From Salinicoccus sesuvii (GTDB lineage: Bacteria > Bacillota > Bacilli > Staphylococcales > Salinicoccaceae), in NCBI RefSeq assembly GCF_042648145.1, contig NZ_JBHRWV010000008.1, positions 186,001-250,000 on the forward strand: DNA of 64,000 bases, written 5' to 3'. The translations under genes were made by a program, and so were the position numbers. Positions 8,683 through 16,652 of the stretch are shown here, piece after piece. The notes below the pieces were generated by a model. The model ran no database searches and had not been told where the DNA came from. It worked only from the letters and a program-made list of their open reading frames with translations. How positions within the stretch are numbered: the first letter of the stretch is position 1; each line of letters opens with the position of its first letter.

Positions 8683-8936
8683 ATTGAAAACTCCATTCCT
8701 GTGAGAAATTTTCTGACTTCCTCTATGACAACATCACTAGGTTCTATAGTGTTGTGTTCCTCCATCACCTTGACCGGTGAATAGTAGAAGGTGAGTGTGT
8801 TCCCAGTTGTAGTCATATCCAGCAGATAAATATGACTACCATTCTGAAAAGACTGTTTGAGATCTTCACGCCTGGCAGGGCTGAGTGGCTCCTGCTGCTG
8901 GTATGTGACATGACAGTCTCCATTAGCAAAAATCAT
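8679..8936 (-). CDS. Short KipI/PxpB-like protein, N-terminal half only
   Basis: 85-aa protein. Its start (MIFANGDCHVTYQQQEPLS) and middle (LTFYYSPVKV, then VIEEVRKFL) align by eye with the N-terminal domain of KipI/PxpB, roughly the first 85 of about 240 residues. The C-terminal cyclophilin-like domain is absent. The reading frame is intact, with AGGAGG 8 bases before the ATG and a 4-base overlap with the KipA-like gene, so it is a real coupled gene and not debris. The KipI assignment rests on a short match plus context. Confidence 0.6.
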   Translation of the reverse strand: MIFANGDCHVTYQQQEPLSPARREDLKQSFQNGSHIYLLDMTTTGNTLTFYYSPVKVMEEHNTIEPSDVVIEEVRKFLTGMEFSI

Positions 8937-8961
8937 GAGTTTTTCCTCCTATAAACTTCTC

Positions 8962-9174
8962 CTAGTTATCGTTGTAGAAAATGGCCAGCTCCTGTGCGGC
9001 GAAATCGGTAATGCCACTAATGATGAACTGAACAACGATGATTGCAGCGATGACACCGACGAAAGCAAACAGCACACCGACGATCTTTACATCATTTTCG
9101 ATGAGATAGCTCACTACGAAGTGCGTGAACATCACAATCGCAATTACCAGTACTATTAAAAAAAGTGTTAGCAT
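8962..9174 (-). CDS. Small membrane protein of unknown function
   Basis: 70 aa with two hydrophobic helices, about residues 2-22 (LTLFLIVLVIAIVMFTHFVV) and 31-55 (IVGVLFAFVGVIAAIIVVQFII), joined by an acidic turn. The C-terminus is soluble and acidic. GAGGTGA lies 4-5 bases before the ATG, supporting translation. It is the first gene of the set ending with the KipA-like protein, 25 bases upstream of the KipI half. I do not recognise the family. Confidence 0.7.
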   Translation of the reverse strand: MLTLFLIVLVIAIVMFTHFVVSYLIENDVKIVGVLFAFVGVIAAIIVVQFIISGITDFAAQELAIFYNDN

Positions 9175-9565
9175 GCGTTCACCTCAAAATATTTAGATCG
9201 ATTTCAGCCTGACTCAGACCGCTGATCGTTTTATCTCATGTATCACTTCTGCGTTAACGCGCACGTGACATCATGGAATGCGTCCGGTATTACAACCGGC
9301 CGCGTGATGGTATCCATTATAATACAAAATGGCCCGGAAATCATTGATGTACTGTATAAAATGATTACAGTCCGCTACAACACTCTGTCTGCATCCACAT
9401 TCCACCATGTTACCACTTGATATTTGTTAAATAAAATCAAATATACTCTATATGACGGATGAAAAAAATATTTCAGTCCTGTAGAATGTCTATAGATACT
9501 TTTTTCGGAAACCGAAATAAATATACCGGTTTAAAAACAATACTCAGTAAGAAGGTTGAAATTAC
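9175..9565. other. Intergenic region with dyads, no gene recognised
   Basis: This 391-base divergent gap holds a perfect palindrome GCGTTAACGC (9251-9260), an imperfect hairpin (9269-9309; CCGGT/ACCGG core with outer CATCA/TGATG) and TTTCGG-AAA-CCGAAA (9503-9517). The last lies about 50 bases before the MFS start, where an operator could sit. There is no coding frame with a ribosome-binding site. Confidence 0.4.
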
Positions 9566-10753
9566 ATGTCGGAACAAAATCAGAAGATCTGGACTAAGGA
9601 CTTTATTCTCATCGTCATCGTCAACTTCTTCATATTCACTGCCTTTCAAATGACCCTTCCCACACTGCCACTCTTCGTCCAGGAAATCGGAGCAAGCGAT
9701 CGTTGGATCGGTATCGTCGTCGGTATCTTCACATTTTCTGCCTTGCTTATCAGACCGAGCGCAGGAAAACTTTTGGATACGAAAGGACGCGCACCGATAT
9801 TCCTGACGGGTCTGATCATCTTCGTCGTATCCATGTTTTCGCTCGCCGCTAGTTTTACCATCTTTATGCTCCTGATGGTCAGAATCATGCAAGGAGTAGG
9901 ATGGGGTCTCTCAAGTACATCCTCCGGCACCATCGCAACAGATCTAGTGCCAAAGAGACGTCGCGGGGAGGGGCTTGGTTATTATGGCTTAAGCGGTAAT
10001 ATCGCACTGGCATTTGGGCCTGCACTCGGTTTGTTTCTCGTAAATCACATTTCATTCACGATGCTTTTCTCTATATGTGGCATACTCGGTGCTCTGGCAC
10101 TCATACTGGCAGCGAATATCCAGTATGAAAAACCGAGTAAAGATATACCTACTAAAAAAAAGAATACCTATGTACCGCATTTTGATATCGTCGAGAAACG
10201 TGCTGTGCCAGCGGCATCCCTACTCTTTTTCATTACAGTTACATTCGGTGGTATCGCAACATTCCTTCCTGTGTACACATACCAGCAAGGATTCGACTCC
10301 ACTTACATCCAGTTTTACTTCGTTATATACGCAGCCTTTCTGATGCTCTCACGCCTCCTTGCCGGGAGACTTTACGATAGAAAGGGGATTGCGATCGTAT
10401 TCATTCCAGGCTCGCTGTCAATCATCATAGCCATGCTCATGCTAGGCTTTCTGCCAAGCCCTACCTATCTGTTCATCGCCGCGGCGCTCTATGGCTTTGG
10501 ATTCGGTTGTGTACAACCGGCACTTCAAGCATGGGCAGTCAACCGCGTTGAAAATAATAGACGCGGCATGGCCAACGCCACATTCTTTTCCGCCTTCGAT
10601 CTCGGGGTCGGTCTCGGCGCAATCAGTTACGGTTTCGTAGCGGAAGCATTCGGTTATAGCACCATCTATTTCACAAGTGCAGCCAGTGTAACAGTTGCCC
10701 TTATAATATTCCTCTTCATCATGCAAAAACATAAAAAAGAACAGGCTTTTTAA
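9566..10753 (+). CDS. MFS exporter, 12 membrane segments (DHA1 type)
   Basis: 395-aa major facilitator protein with about 12 helices. The cytoplasmic loop between helices 2 and 3 carries the MFS motif (GKLLDTKGRAP, near residue 67), and helix 5 has a motif-C-like GPALGLF near residue 150, typical of antiporter-type drug exporters. The central loop (residues 190-215) is lysine-rich. The substrate is unknown; efflux of small toxic compounds is likely from the family. GAAGG lies 9 bases before the ATG. It is monocistronic, divergent from the KipA operon, with a possible operator dyad just upstream. Confidence 0.85.
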   Translation: MSEQNQKIWTKDFILIVIVNFFIFTAFQMTLPTLPLFVQEIGASDRWIGIVVGIFTFSALLIRPSAGKLLDTKGRAPIFLTGLIIFVVSMFSLAASFTIFMLLMVRIMQGVGWGLSSTSSGTIATDLVPKRRRGEGLGYYGLSGNIALAFGPALGLFLVNHISFTMLFSICGILGALALILAANIQYEKPSKDIPTKKKNTYVPHFDIVEKRAVPAASLLFFITVTFGGIATFLPVYTYQQGFDSTYIQFYFVIYAAFLMLSRLLAGRLYDRKGIAIVFIPGSLSIIIAMLMLGFLPSPTYLFIAAALYGFGFGCVQPALQAWAVNRVENNRRGMANATFFSAFDLGVGLGAISYGFVAEAFGYSTIYFTSAASVTVALIIFLFIMQKHKKEQAF

Positions 10754-10771
10754 CAAAAATACAATAATATT

Positions 10772-10797
10772 GTTTAGAGTTTTCAGCCCGTGGGTAT
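10772..10797 (+). promoter_or_regulatory. Sigma-B promoter for the GlsB/YeaQ gene
   Basis: GTTTAG, 14 bases, GGGTAT: a very good match to the staphylococcal/Bacillus sigma-B consensus (GTTTAA-N12-15-GGGTAT). It lies 71 bases upstream of the ATG. The same hexamers and spacing recur at 40851. Confidence 0.82.
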
Positions 10798-10867
10798 CCA
10801 TTCTAGTAGAACGAAGTATTGTTTTCTTACTAAAACAAACATACGAACACACAAGGAGGAATCATCC

Positions 10868-11128
10868 ATGGGTTGGATTATCACATTGATTGTAGGCGGC
10901 ATTATTGGTTGGCTCGCCGGACTTATTCTAGGTAAAGACGTACCATTCGGTATTATTGGAAATATCATTGCTGGACTTGTCGGCGCTTCTATTGCAAATG
11001 CGCTTGGACTAAGCTTTGGTCCTGAAGTTGGCGGCGTGAGCATCATTGGTGGTTTACTTGGTGCAATCATTCTTATACTGATTGTTTCATTCATCATGAA
11101 AGCACTCGGTCGCGGCACAAGAGCATAA
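10868..11128 (+). CDS. GlsB/YeaQ/YmgE-family small membrane protein
   Basis: 86-aa member of the UPF0410 (transglycosylase-associated) family: three hydrophobic segments rich in glycine (GWIITLIVGGIIGWLAGLILG, then IGNIIAGLVGAS, then a C-terminal helix) and a short basic end. Members are membrane stress proteins of unclear activity. I start at the ATG at 10868, directly after AGGAGG, not at earlier in-frame codons whose translation lacks family features. A sigma-B promoter lies upstream, so general stress induction is likely. Confidence 0.88.
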   Translation: MGWIITLIVGGIIGWLAGLILGKDVPFGIIGNIIAGLVGASIANALGLSFGPEVGGVSIIGGLLGAIILILIVSFIMKALGRGTRA

Positions 11129-11142
11129 GTGCAATTTAGATT

Positions 11143-11178
11143 AAACCCCTCGTAACATGAGTTTACGAGGGGTTTTTC
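11143..11178. terminator. Bidirectional terminator
   Basis: Perfect 13-bp stem AAACCCCTCGTAA/TTACGAGGGGTTT with T-rich ends on both strands, serving the GlsB-family gene and the convergent coiled-coil gene. Confidence 0.85.
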
Positions 11179-11465
11179 TCTGTCTTTTTTTCTTCTGTAT
11201 CCTGTATAAGCCAGCGAGACGCTCTGTCATCCTCCAGTCGACCTTTCTCACGCTCTGCCTTCATCCGGTCGAGCTCCAATTGCATCTGCTTATTTTCAAT
11301 CAGGAAATTCTCCTGTCTGATCTGTTCAAGTGCTTTTTCTTCTTGTATCTTTCTGATCTCAAGCTTCTGCTGCTTTTGCTTATGACTGATGTTAATGGCA
11401 TAAAGTGGGATAGAGAAGAACAGAACTACCGGAACTGTCGCAATAAGAAATTCAAAGATACCCAT
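11163..11465 (-). CDS. Membrane-anchored coiled-coil protein of unknown function
   Basis: 100 aa: one N-terminal transmembrane helix (FEFLIATVPVVLFFSIPLYAI, about residues 4-24), then a long charged helix rich in K, E, Q and R (residues 28-85), then SRWLIQDTEEK. I start at the ATG at 11465, with GGGTGGTG upstream; the 34 codons before it look non-coding. The architecture (TM, coiled coil, C-terminal Trp) recalls PspB, but I see no decisive motif, so this is only an analogy. It is monocistronic. Confidence 0.65.
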   Translation of the reverse strand: MGIFEFLIATVPVVLFFSIPLYAINISHKQKQQKLEIRKIQEEKALEQIRQENFLIENKQMQLELDRMKAEREKGRLEDDRASRWLIQDTEEKKTEKNPS

Positions 11466-11600
11466 ATGGACACCACCCTCATTTGTTATGTATAGTTTAG
11501 CATAACAAACGTTTTTTTTTGCATAATTTAGGAAAGATGAAATGAAATATGGGAAAGTAAAGGACACTTCAATATAATTGATCTAAAGAGGTGTAAGGAC

Positions 11601-14474
11601 ATGGGAATAAATAAAGAACATCTGCTGAATGCTTATGAGCATGGGTTCATAGATCGTAGTACAGAGAAAGTCGGACATCATTCCCCGCGCATTATCATCA
11701 ATTCCAATGAAGATAACGTACTTTCATCAATGCTTGATGAACTGGAAGAATGCCGCTCATTTTCCATCTCTGTCGCCTTCATCACAGAAGGCGGTCTCGC
11801 AACATTGAAATCGACTCTTCATGAACTGGCTAAAAAAAATGTGAAAGGGCGCATCATCACTTCGACTTATCTCAACTTCAATAAACCCAAAGTTTTTAAA
11901 GCCCTTCTTGGCATACCAAATGTTAAGGTTAGAATAACAGACAAGGAAGGATTCCATGCGAAAGGGTATGTATTTAAAAACCAACACTACACATCCATGT
12001 TCATCGGAAGTTCAAATCTCACCGACGCTGCACTAAAAAAGAACTACGAGTACAACCTCAAACTGACCAGTTTAGATAATGGCGCCGTCATCCAGCATTT
12101 CAACGATCAATTTGATGCCTTATGGCGTGATTCCGCACCTGTTGATCGTGCATGGATTAAAGCATACGAAGAGGCTTATATCGAGGAGCCGATACAAAGA
12201 AAAGTACTCGAAGTCATTGAAGATCGTTCCATTTATCAATATAGAAACGCAACCAGTCCTGTTATAAAGCCTAACGTCATGCAGCAGGAAGCACTTAACT
12301 CACTCGATCAACTGCGCCAGACTGGCAAAGATAAAGGACTTGTGATTTCAGCTACAGGAACCGGGAAGACCTACCTTGCAGCATTCGATGTAAAACACTT
12401 CAAACCTCAACGCATGCTTTTTTTGGCGCATCGTGAGCAGATACTAGAGAAGTCGAAAAATGACTTTTCAAATCTGATCGGAGAGTCTCAATCGGACTTC
12501 GGCATATTTAGCGGTAATAAGAAAACAGACGAGGCAAAGTACTTATTTGCCACTGTCCAGACACTCTCCCGCGAAGCTAATCTCAACCACTTCAATCCTG
12601 ATGATTTCGACTACATTATAATAGACGAGGCGCATCGTTCGGGAGCAAGTACATATAAGAAGATACTGGAATACTTCAATCCATCCTTTCTGCTTGGTAT
12701 GACCGCTACACCGGAGCGGACAGACGACACAGAGATATTCAGCCTCTTCGACTATAATATTGCCTACGAGATCCGCCTGCAACAGGCTTTGGAAACAGAG
12801 ATACTCGCTCCCTTCCATTACTTCGGCGTAACCGATTATGAGAAGGATGGTCAAGTCATCGACGACACAACAGCGCTAAGTCAACTTACAAACACTGAAC
12901 GTATTGAACATCTGATCGCCAAAATTGAATACTATGGACATTCGGGAGAAATCCTCCGCGGGTTAATGTTCGTGTCGAACCGTGAGGAGGCACATGCACT
13001 CAGCTCATCTTTAAACATGCATGGATATAAAACAAAGGCACTTACCGGACTGGATACACAGCACGAACGGCAGAAAACTGTGCAGGCATTTGAACGCGGC
13101 GACCTGCATTATATTATCACCGTCGACATTTTCAACGAAGGTGTCGATATTCCGTCCATTAACCAGGTAGTCATGCTTCGCCAGACAAAATCCAGTATCA
13201 TCTTCATACAACAACTTGGACGCGGCCTCAGAAAACATGAAGACAAAGAATATCTAACCGTCATAGATTTTATTGGAAACTATAAAAACAATTATATGAT
13301 TCCCATTGCGTTGACAGGAGATAAATCTTATAACAAGGATAGGCTAAGAAAGTCTCTGCTCAGCCGCAATATAATAAGTGGGTTATCCACCATCAATTTC
13401 GAAGCAGTTGCTAAAGAGAAAATATATAAGTCCATCAATACTACTCCAGTCAGCAGACAGAGCTTTCTTAAGGAAATGTACGTATACTTGAAAAATAAAC
13501 TCGGCCATGTTCCGACACTGCTCGACTATCATAAAGATATCGATGTCATCGACCCCACTCTCATTCTCCATAAATATAATCATTACTTGGAATTCCTCGC
13601 AAAGATTAAAGAAATCGAACTGGATATTCCACATGATAGTCATCAGATTCTCACTTTTCTTTCCAAAGAAATTTCGGAAGGCAAACGTGTTGCTGAGACA
13701 TTTCTGATAAAGACAATCATAAAAGGTCCTGTAGAGGTAGAAGCTTTTCAACTTGAAATGCGCAAAAAAGGGTATCGCATGACGGACGACACGATGCAAT
13801 CAGTATTAAGGGTGCTCACTCATCAATTTTACACCGAACCGGACAAGAAAAAATATGGAGAACCTCTCGTCGAAGTCATAGGTAATAAAATTCAGGCAAC
13901 ACATACATTAATGAAGACACTGGAAAATCCATTTTTATATGAGCATATTCATCAGGTGTTAGCGTTGTCCGTAGAAAACAGCAAAGCGTATAACCAGTCG
14001 AGTGCACTCACAATCAATCAGAAGTATTCAAGAAAAGATGCCTGTCGTCTGCTTGAATGGGATAAAGATGAGGCGTCTACAATGTATGGATATAAATATA
14101 AACATAATACTTGTCCGATTTTCATCACATACCATAAAGATGAGACGATTGAAGAAACGATTCAATATGAAGATCAGTTTCTGGACCGGAACACACTCAA
14201 ATGGTCTACGAGAAGTAATCGGACACTTCAGTCTAAAGAGGTCAAAGCCATTCTTAAAGCGCATGGTGAAGGTGCACATATCCATATCTTCGTAAAAAAA
14301 GATGATGACGAGGGCACTGAGTTCTACTACCTCGGGCAAGGGCATATCGACTATGATACGCTTCAGGAGAAGCAGATGAACAGTGGTTCTGGCAAACCGG
14401 TTGTAATGATGAATATGATTATGGAGAAGCCTGTAGCGTACGAAATCTACAAGTACTTGGAATCTAGCATATAA
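11601..14474 (+). CDS. PLD-like nuclease / SF2 helicase / DUF3427 fusion protein
   Basis: 957-aa multidomain protein. Residues about 45-185 are phospholipase-D-like: H-x-K near 117 and GSSNLT about 18 residues later, although the usual Asp of HxKxxxxD is Lys. Next is a superfamily-2 helicase: GTGKT near 251, DEAH near 341, GMTATPE near 368, QLGRGLR near 538. The last 270 residues match the DUF3427 type. Proteins of this build are thought to act on DNA, possibly in repair or phage defence, but the function is not established. It stands alone between terminators with no defence partners, and its composition is like its neighbours. GAGG lies upstream of the ATG. Confidence 0.85.
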   Translation: MGINKEHLLNAYEHGFIDRSTEKVGHHSPRIIINSNEDNVLSSMLDELEECRSFSISVAFITEGGLATLKSTLHELAKKNVKGRIITSTYLNFNKPKVFKALLGIPNVKVRITDKEGFHAKGYVFKNQHYTSMFIGSSNLTDAALKKNYEYNLKLTSLDNGAVIQHFNDQFDALWRDSAPVDRAWIKAYEEAYIEEPIQRKVLEVIEDRSIYQYRNATSPVIKPNVMQQEALNSLDQLRQTGKDKGLVISATGTGKTYLAAFDVKHFKPQRMLFLAHREQILEKSKNDFSNLIGESQSDFGIFSGNKKTDEAKYLFATVQTLSREANLNHFNPDDFDYIIIDEAHRSGASTYKKILEYFNPSFLLGMTATPERTDDTEIFSLFDYNIAYEIRLQQALETEILAPFHYFGVTDYEKDGQVIDDTTALSQLTNTERIEHLIAKIEYYGHSGEILRGLMFVSNREEAHALSSSLNMHGYKTKALTGLDTQHERQKTVQAFERGDLHYIITVDIFNEGVDIPSINQVVMLRQTKSSIIFIQQLGRGLRKHEDKEYLTVIDFIGNYKNNYMIPIALTGDKSYNKDRLRKSLLSRNIISGLSTINFEAVAKEKIYKSINTTPVSRQSFLKEMYVYLKNKLGHVPTLLDYHKDIDVIDPTLILHKYNHYLEFLAKIKEIELDIPHDSHQILTFLSKEISEGKRVAETFLIKTIIKGPVEVEAFQLEMRKKGYRMTDDTMQSVLRVLTHQFYTEPDKKKYGEPLVEVIGNKIQATHTLMKTLENPFLYEHIHQVLALSVENSKAYNQSSALTINQKYSRKDACRLLEWDKDEASTMYGYKYKHNTCPIFITYHKDETIEETIQYEDQFLDRNTLKWSTRSNRTLQSKEVKAILKAHGEGAHIHIFVKKDDDEGTEFYYLGQGHIDYDTLQEKQMNSGSGKPVVMMNMIMEKPVAYEIYKYLESSI

Positions 14475-14475
14475 A

Positions 14476-14512
14476 AATAAGAGCAGACCTCAAATTGAGG
14501 TCTGCTCTTATT
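14476..14512. terminator. Bidirectional terminator
   Basis: Perfect 17-bp stem (AATAAGAGCAGACCTCA and complement) with a three-base loop, between the helicase gene and the convergent tlyC-like gene. The tlyC stop codon lies inside the 3' arm. Confidence 0.85.
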
Positions 14513-15836
14513 CCACTTCGCTGTTCTGCGATTGGTTATACCCTTTAAGCAGAGCTACTTGCTTGACGAGATGGTTATCCATATCAAGAACAATCCATTT
14601 ATCTTCTTTAGTGTTGAAATGATCATCTTTCCCTATGTCAGTATTATTACTCTGAAGCCAGCCGCCGATTGTATCTATATCGTCACTGTCATTAAACATG
14701 ATTCCGAACTTCTCTTCCAGGTCATCCAGCAATACACGACCATTTATATGGTAGATGTCATCCTCTACTTTAACAATGTCCGGCTCTTCATCTTCGTCGA
14801 ATTCATCTCTGATTTCACCGACGATCTCTTCAAGTATATCTTCCATAGTAATCATGCCTGCAGTACCACCATACTCGTCGATGATTAAGGCAATGTGCAC
14901 ACGTTCTTGTTGCATTTTAACCAGTGCGTCACTGATGCGTGAAACTTCTGTAATCATTGGTATTTCATGAATATGATCCTGTGGTGTGACATCTTCGTCT
15001 GATACATGGTTTGTCAGAAACTCCCTGACATTGAGGAAGCCAATAATCTGATCCTTGTCGCCACTCTCATCAGTAACAGGGTAGCGGGTGTAGTTATGTT
15101 CTTTAACATTTTCTAGCACGTCGTCGATATGCACGGGATCTGTGAGTGTAATCATCTGTGTCCTCGGCACCATGATATCTTTGGCTAGTCTTTCGTCAAA
15201 AGAAAAGATGTTCTGCATATAAGCGAGTTCTGTCTGATTTATTTCTCCACTTTGATAACTTTGTGTCATTATAATCTTAAGTTCATCTTCAGAGTGGCCC
15301 TGTTCTACTGGTGCCTCTTTTAGACCAACCAGCCTGACGAGCATCCGTGCTGTACCATTCATCGTCCAGATGAGCGGCTTTAAAATGACTCCGAAAAAAT
15401 ACAATGGTCCTGAGAACAGCAATGCCAATTTCTCGGCATATTGGATGGCGACTGTTTTTGGTGCCAGTTCACCGACAACGACGTGAATGAAAGTAACAAT
15501 GAGAAATGCGACTGCGACGGTCATTACGGTCGTTAGTTGGTCAGGTAAACCTAGAAAGCTAAAGAACGGATTTAGTATGAATTCAAAGGTCGATTCACCA
15601 ATCCAACCGAGCCCGAGTGCTGTTACAGTAATACCCAGCTGACATGCAGACAAATAGTAATCAAGTTCTGCAGTCATGGTTCGTACTCGTCGCGCTTTCC
15701 GATTGCCTTCTTCAACAAGCTGTTCGATTCGGGAATGTCTTGCTTTTACGAGTGCAAATTCCGACCCGACAAAGAGCATTGTAAGTACTATAAGAATTAC
15801 AAATAAAATCAAGTTCCATATTGTGGTTATGTCCAA
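14508..15836 (-). CDS. CNNM/CorC (TlyC)-family transporter-like membrane protein
   Basis: 442 aa. Residues 1-190 form the DUF21/CNNM membrane domain (three to four helices; GSEFALVKARHSRIEQL near 25; VVVGELAPKTVAIQ near 120). A CBS pair follows, about 215-345 (VPRTQMITL, IIDEYGGTAGMITMEDILEEIVGEI), then a C-terminal CorC_HlyC domain. Relatives, including staphylococcal MpfA, protect against magnesium toxicity, probably by export; older haemolysin labels are unsupported. The start is a TTG at 15836. AAGGGA lies 5 bases upstream, but a stronger GGAGGTGA lies 24 bases away with a hairpin between. No in-frame ATG lies near. Confidence 0.9.
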   Translation of the reverse strand: MDITTIWNLILFVILIVLTMLFVGSEFALVKARHSRIEQLVEEGNRKARRVRTMTAELDYYLSACQLGITVTALGLGWIGESTFEFILNPFFSFLGLPDQLTTVMTVAVAFLIVTFIHVVVGELAPKTVAIQYAEKLALLFSGPLYFFGVILKPLIWTMNGTARMLVRLVGLKEAPVEQGHSEDELKIIMTQSYQSGEINQTELAYMQNIFSFDERLAKDIMVPRTQMITLTDPVHIDDVLENVKEHNYTRYPVTDESGDKDQIIGFLNVREFLTNHVSDEDVTPQDHIHEIPMITEVSRISDALVKMQQERVHIALIIDEYGGTAGMITMEDILEEIVGEIRDEFDEDEEPDIVKVEDDIYHINGRVLLDDLEEKFGIMFNDSDDIDTIGGWLQSNNTDIGKDDHFNTKEDKWIVLDMDNHLVKQVALLKGYNQSQNSEVE

Positions 15837-16010
15837 TTAGTTCCCTTATTTAAAAGGGATTCACCTCCGGTAATGTATGACTACAATCTGTGCGTTGAAT
15901 GCTTGGTGTGATGGGTCTCTCTTCGTGCTCAGCATCTTAACCGGCATAAAAACCTTCAAATTCGCCTTCCCAATTGCAGCCACCTCCCAAAAGATAATAG
16001 TTATAGACAT
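15837..16010 (-). promoter_or_regulatory. Structured leader with small ORFs upstream of the tlyC-like gene
   Basis: On the minus strand a 28-codon ORF (ATG at 15947, TGA at 15861; MPVKMLSTKRDPSHQ...) has GAAGG 5 bases before its ATG. A five-codon ORF with the stronger GGGAGGTGG site precedes it. CCGGTTAA and TTACCGG can pair across the leader. The TGA overlaps a strong GGAGGTGA, and the next 18 bases form TCCCTT/AAGGGA, leaving six unpaired bases before the TTG start. This looks like regulated or shunted translation initiation. It matches no riboswitch class I know. Confidence 0.45.
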
Positions 16011-16114
16011 TCTATCACAGTATTTTTTATAGATGCCACTTTTATCCACACATTCTAATAATACGCTACTTAATGGCATTTATTTTTCATATTTTGTATA
16101 TACATAAATTTATA

Positions 16115-16144
16115 TTGAATTTGCATATAATAAAGTATTATAAT
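16115..16144 (+). promoter_or_regulatory. SigA-type promoter of the MarR gene
   Basis: TTGAAT, 18 bases, TATAAT, ending 45 bases before the MarR ATG, in a very AT-rich stretch. Confidence 0.55.
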
Positions 16145-16189
16145 AATCATATGAAGTTGCAGGACAATATAGAATGGAGGTCAGCCTTC

Positions 16190-16633
16190 ATGACCAGGTC
16201 CACTTTGGATGATCGCGTTTGTTTCAATCTATACAACCTTCAGCGGCAGATCAACCGTTTTTATAACAAGTCCATTTTGAACGAAATGGATATTACCTAT
16301 CCGCAGTTCCTAGTACTTAATATTCTGCAAGATAAGAAGCAGGTAAATATAAAGACACTAGCCAAGATGTTGCGGTTGGATACAGGGACAATCTCACCTT
16401 TGATCAGACGGATGGAAAAACTTGATCTCGTCTACCGCTCAAGAGATACGGAAGATCAGCGCTTGGTTTATATAGAAGCAACCGATAGAGGGAAAGAAAT
16501 GGAAGAAAAGTTGGAGAAGGCTTTTAATTCTTTCAGCGAAGCAATTGGCATCGCTCCTGAAGAAGAAAAGGCACTTCTTGCCCATATAAAGCATATTGAT
16601 GCTATGCTTACAAAAAATGCGTTTCGGAGTTAA
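16190..16633 (+). CDS. MarR-family regulator with one conserved N-terminal cysteine (MgrA/SarZ/OhrR type)
   Basis: 147-aa winged-helix dimeric repressor/activator. The segment DDRVCFNLYNLQRQINRFY places a Cys at about residue 10 in the position of the redox-sensing Cys of MgrA, SarZ and OhrR. YPQFLVLNIL and RLDTGTISPLIRRMEKLDLV (recognition helix and wing) also match MgrA/SarZ closely. Oxidation of the Cys would be expected to release DNA. The start is the ATG at 16190 with TGGAGGTC 7 bases upstream; the longer open frame before it is AT-rich and lacks homology. I cannot separate MgrA from SarZ with confidence. Confidence 0.85.
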   Translation: MTRSTLDDRVCFNLYNLQRQINRFYNKSILNEMDITYPQFLVLNILQDKKQVNIKTLAKMLRLDTGTISPLIRRMEKLDLVYRSRDTEDQRLVYIEATDRGKEMEEKLEKAFNSFSEAIGIAPEEEKALLAHIKHIDAMLTKNAFRS

Positions 16634-16652
16634 CTCCGAAACGCATTTTTTA
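16612..16652. terminator. Bidirectional terminator between marR and degV genes
   Basis: Stem AAATGCGTTTCGGAG/CTCCGAAACGCATTT with loop TTAA and A/T runs on both sides. It contains the MarR stop codon in its loop region. Confidence 0.88.

Noticed and set aside
9238..9420. 60-codon open frame on the plus strand in the KipA/MFS gap
   Set aside because: No ribosome-binding site, ordinary-looking random composition, and it runs through the dyads; not a credible gene.
11601..14474. DISARM, Druantia or similar multi-gene defence island around the PLD-helicase
   Set aside because: None of the partner genes (methylase, DUF1998, other nucleases) is nearby, and the flanks are core genes with normal terminators.
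15837..16010. Known riboswitch (Mg2+ M-box, Mn2+ yybP-ykoY or c-di-AMP ydaO) in the tlyC leader
   Set aside because: A GGTGAATCC stretch hinted at ydaO, but the GCCGAA start and the CCGACAGCTAAC end are missing, and the M-box and yybP-ykoY core blocks are absent.
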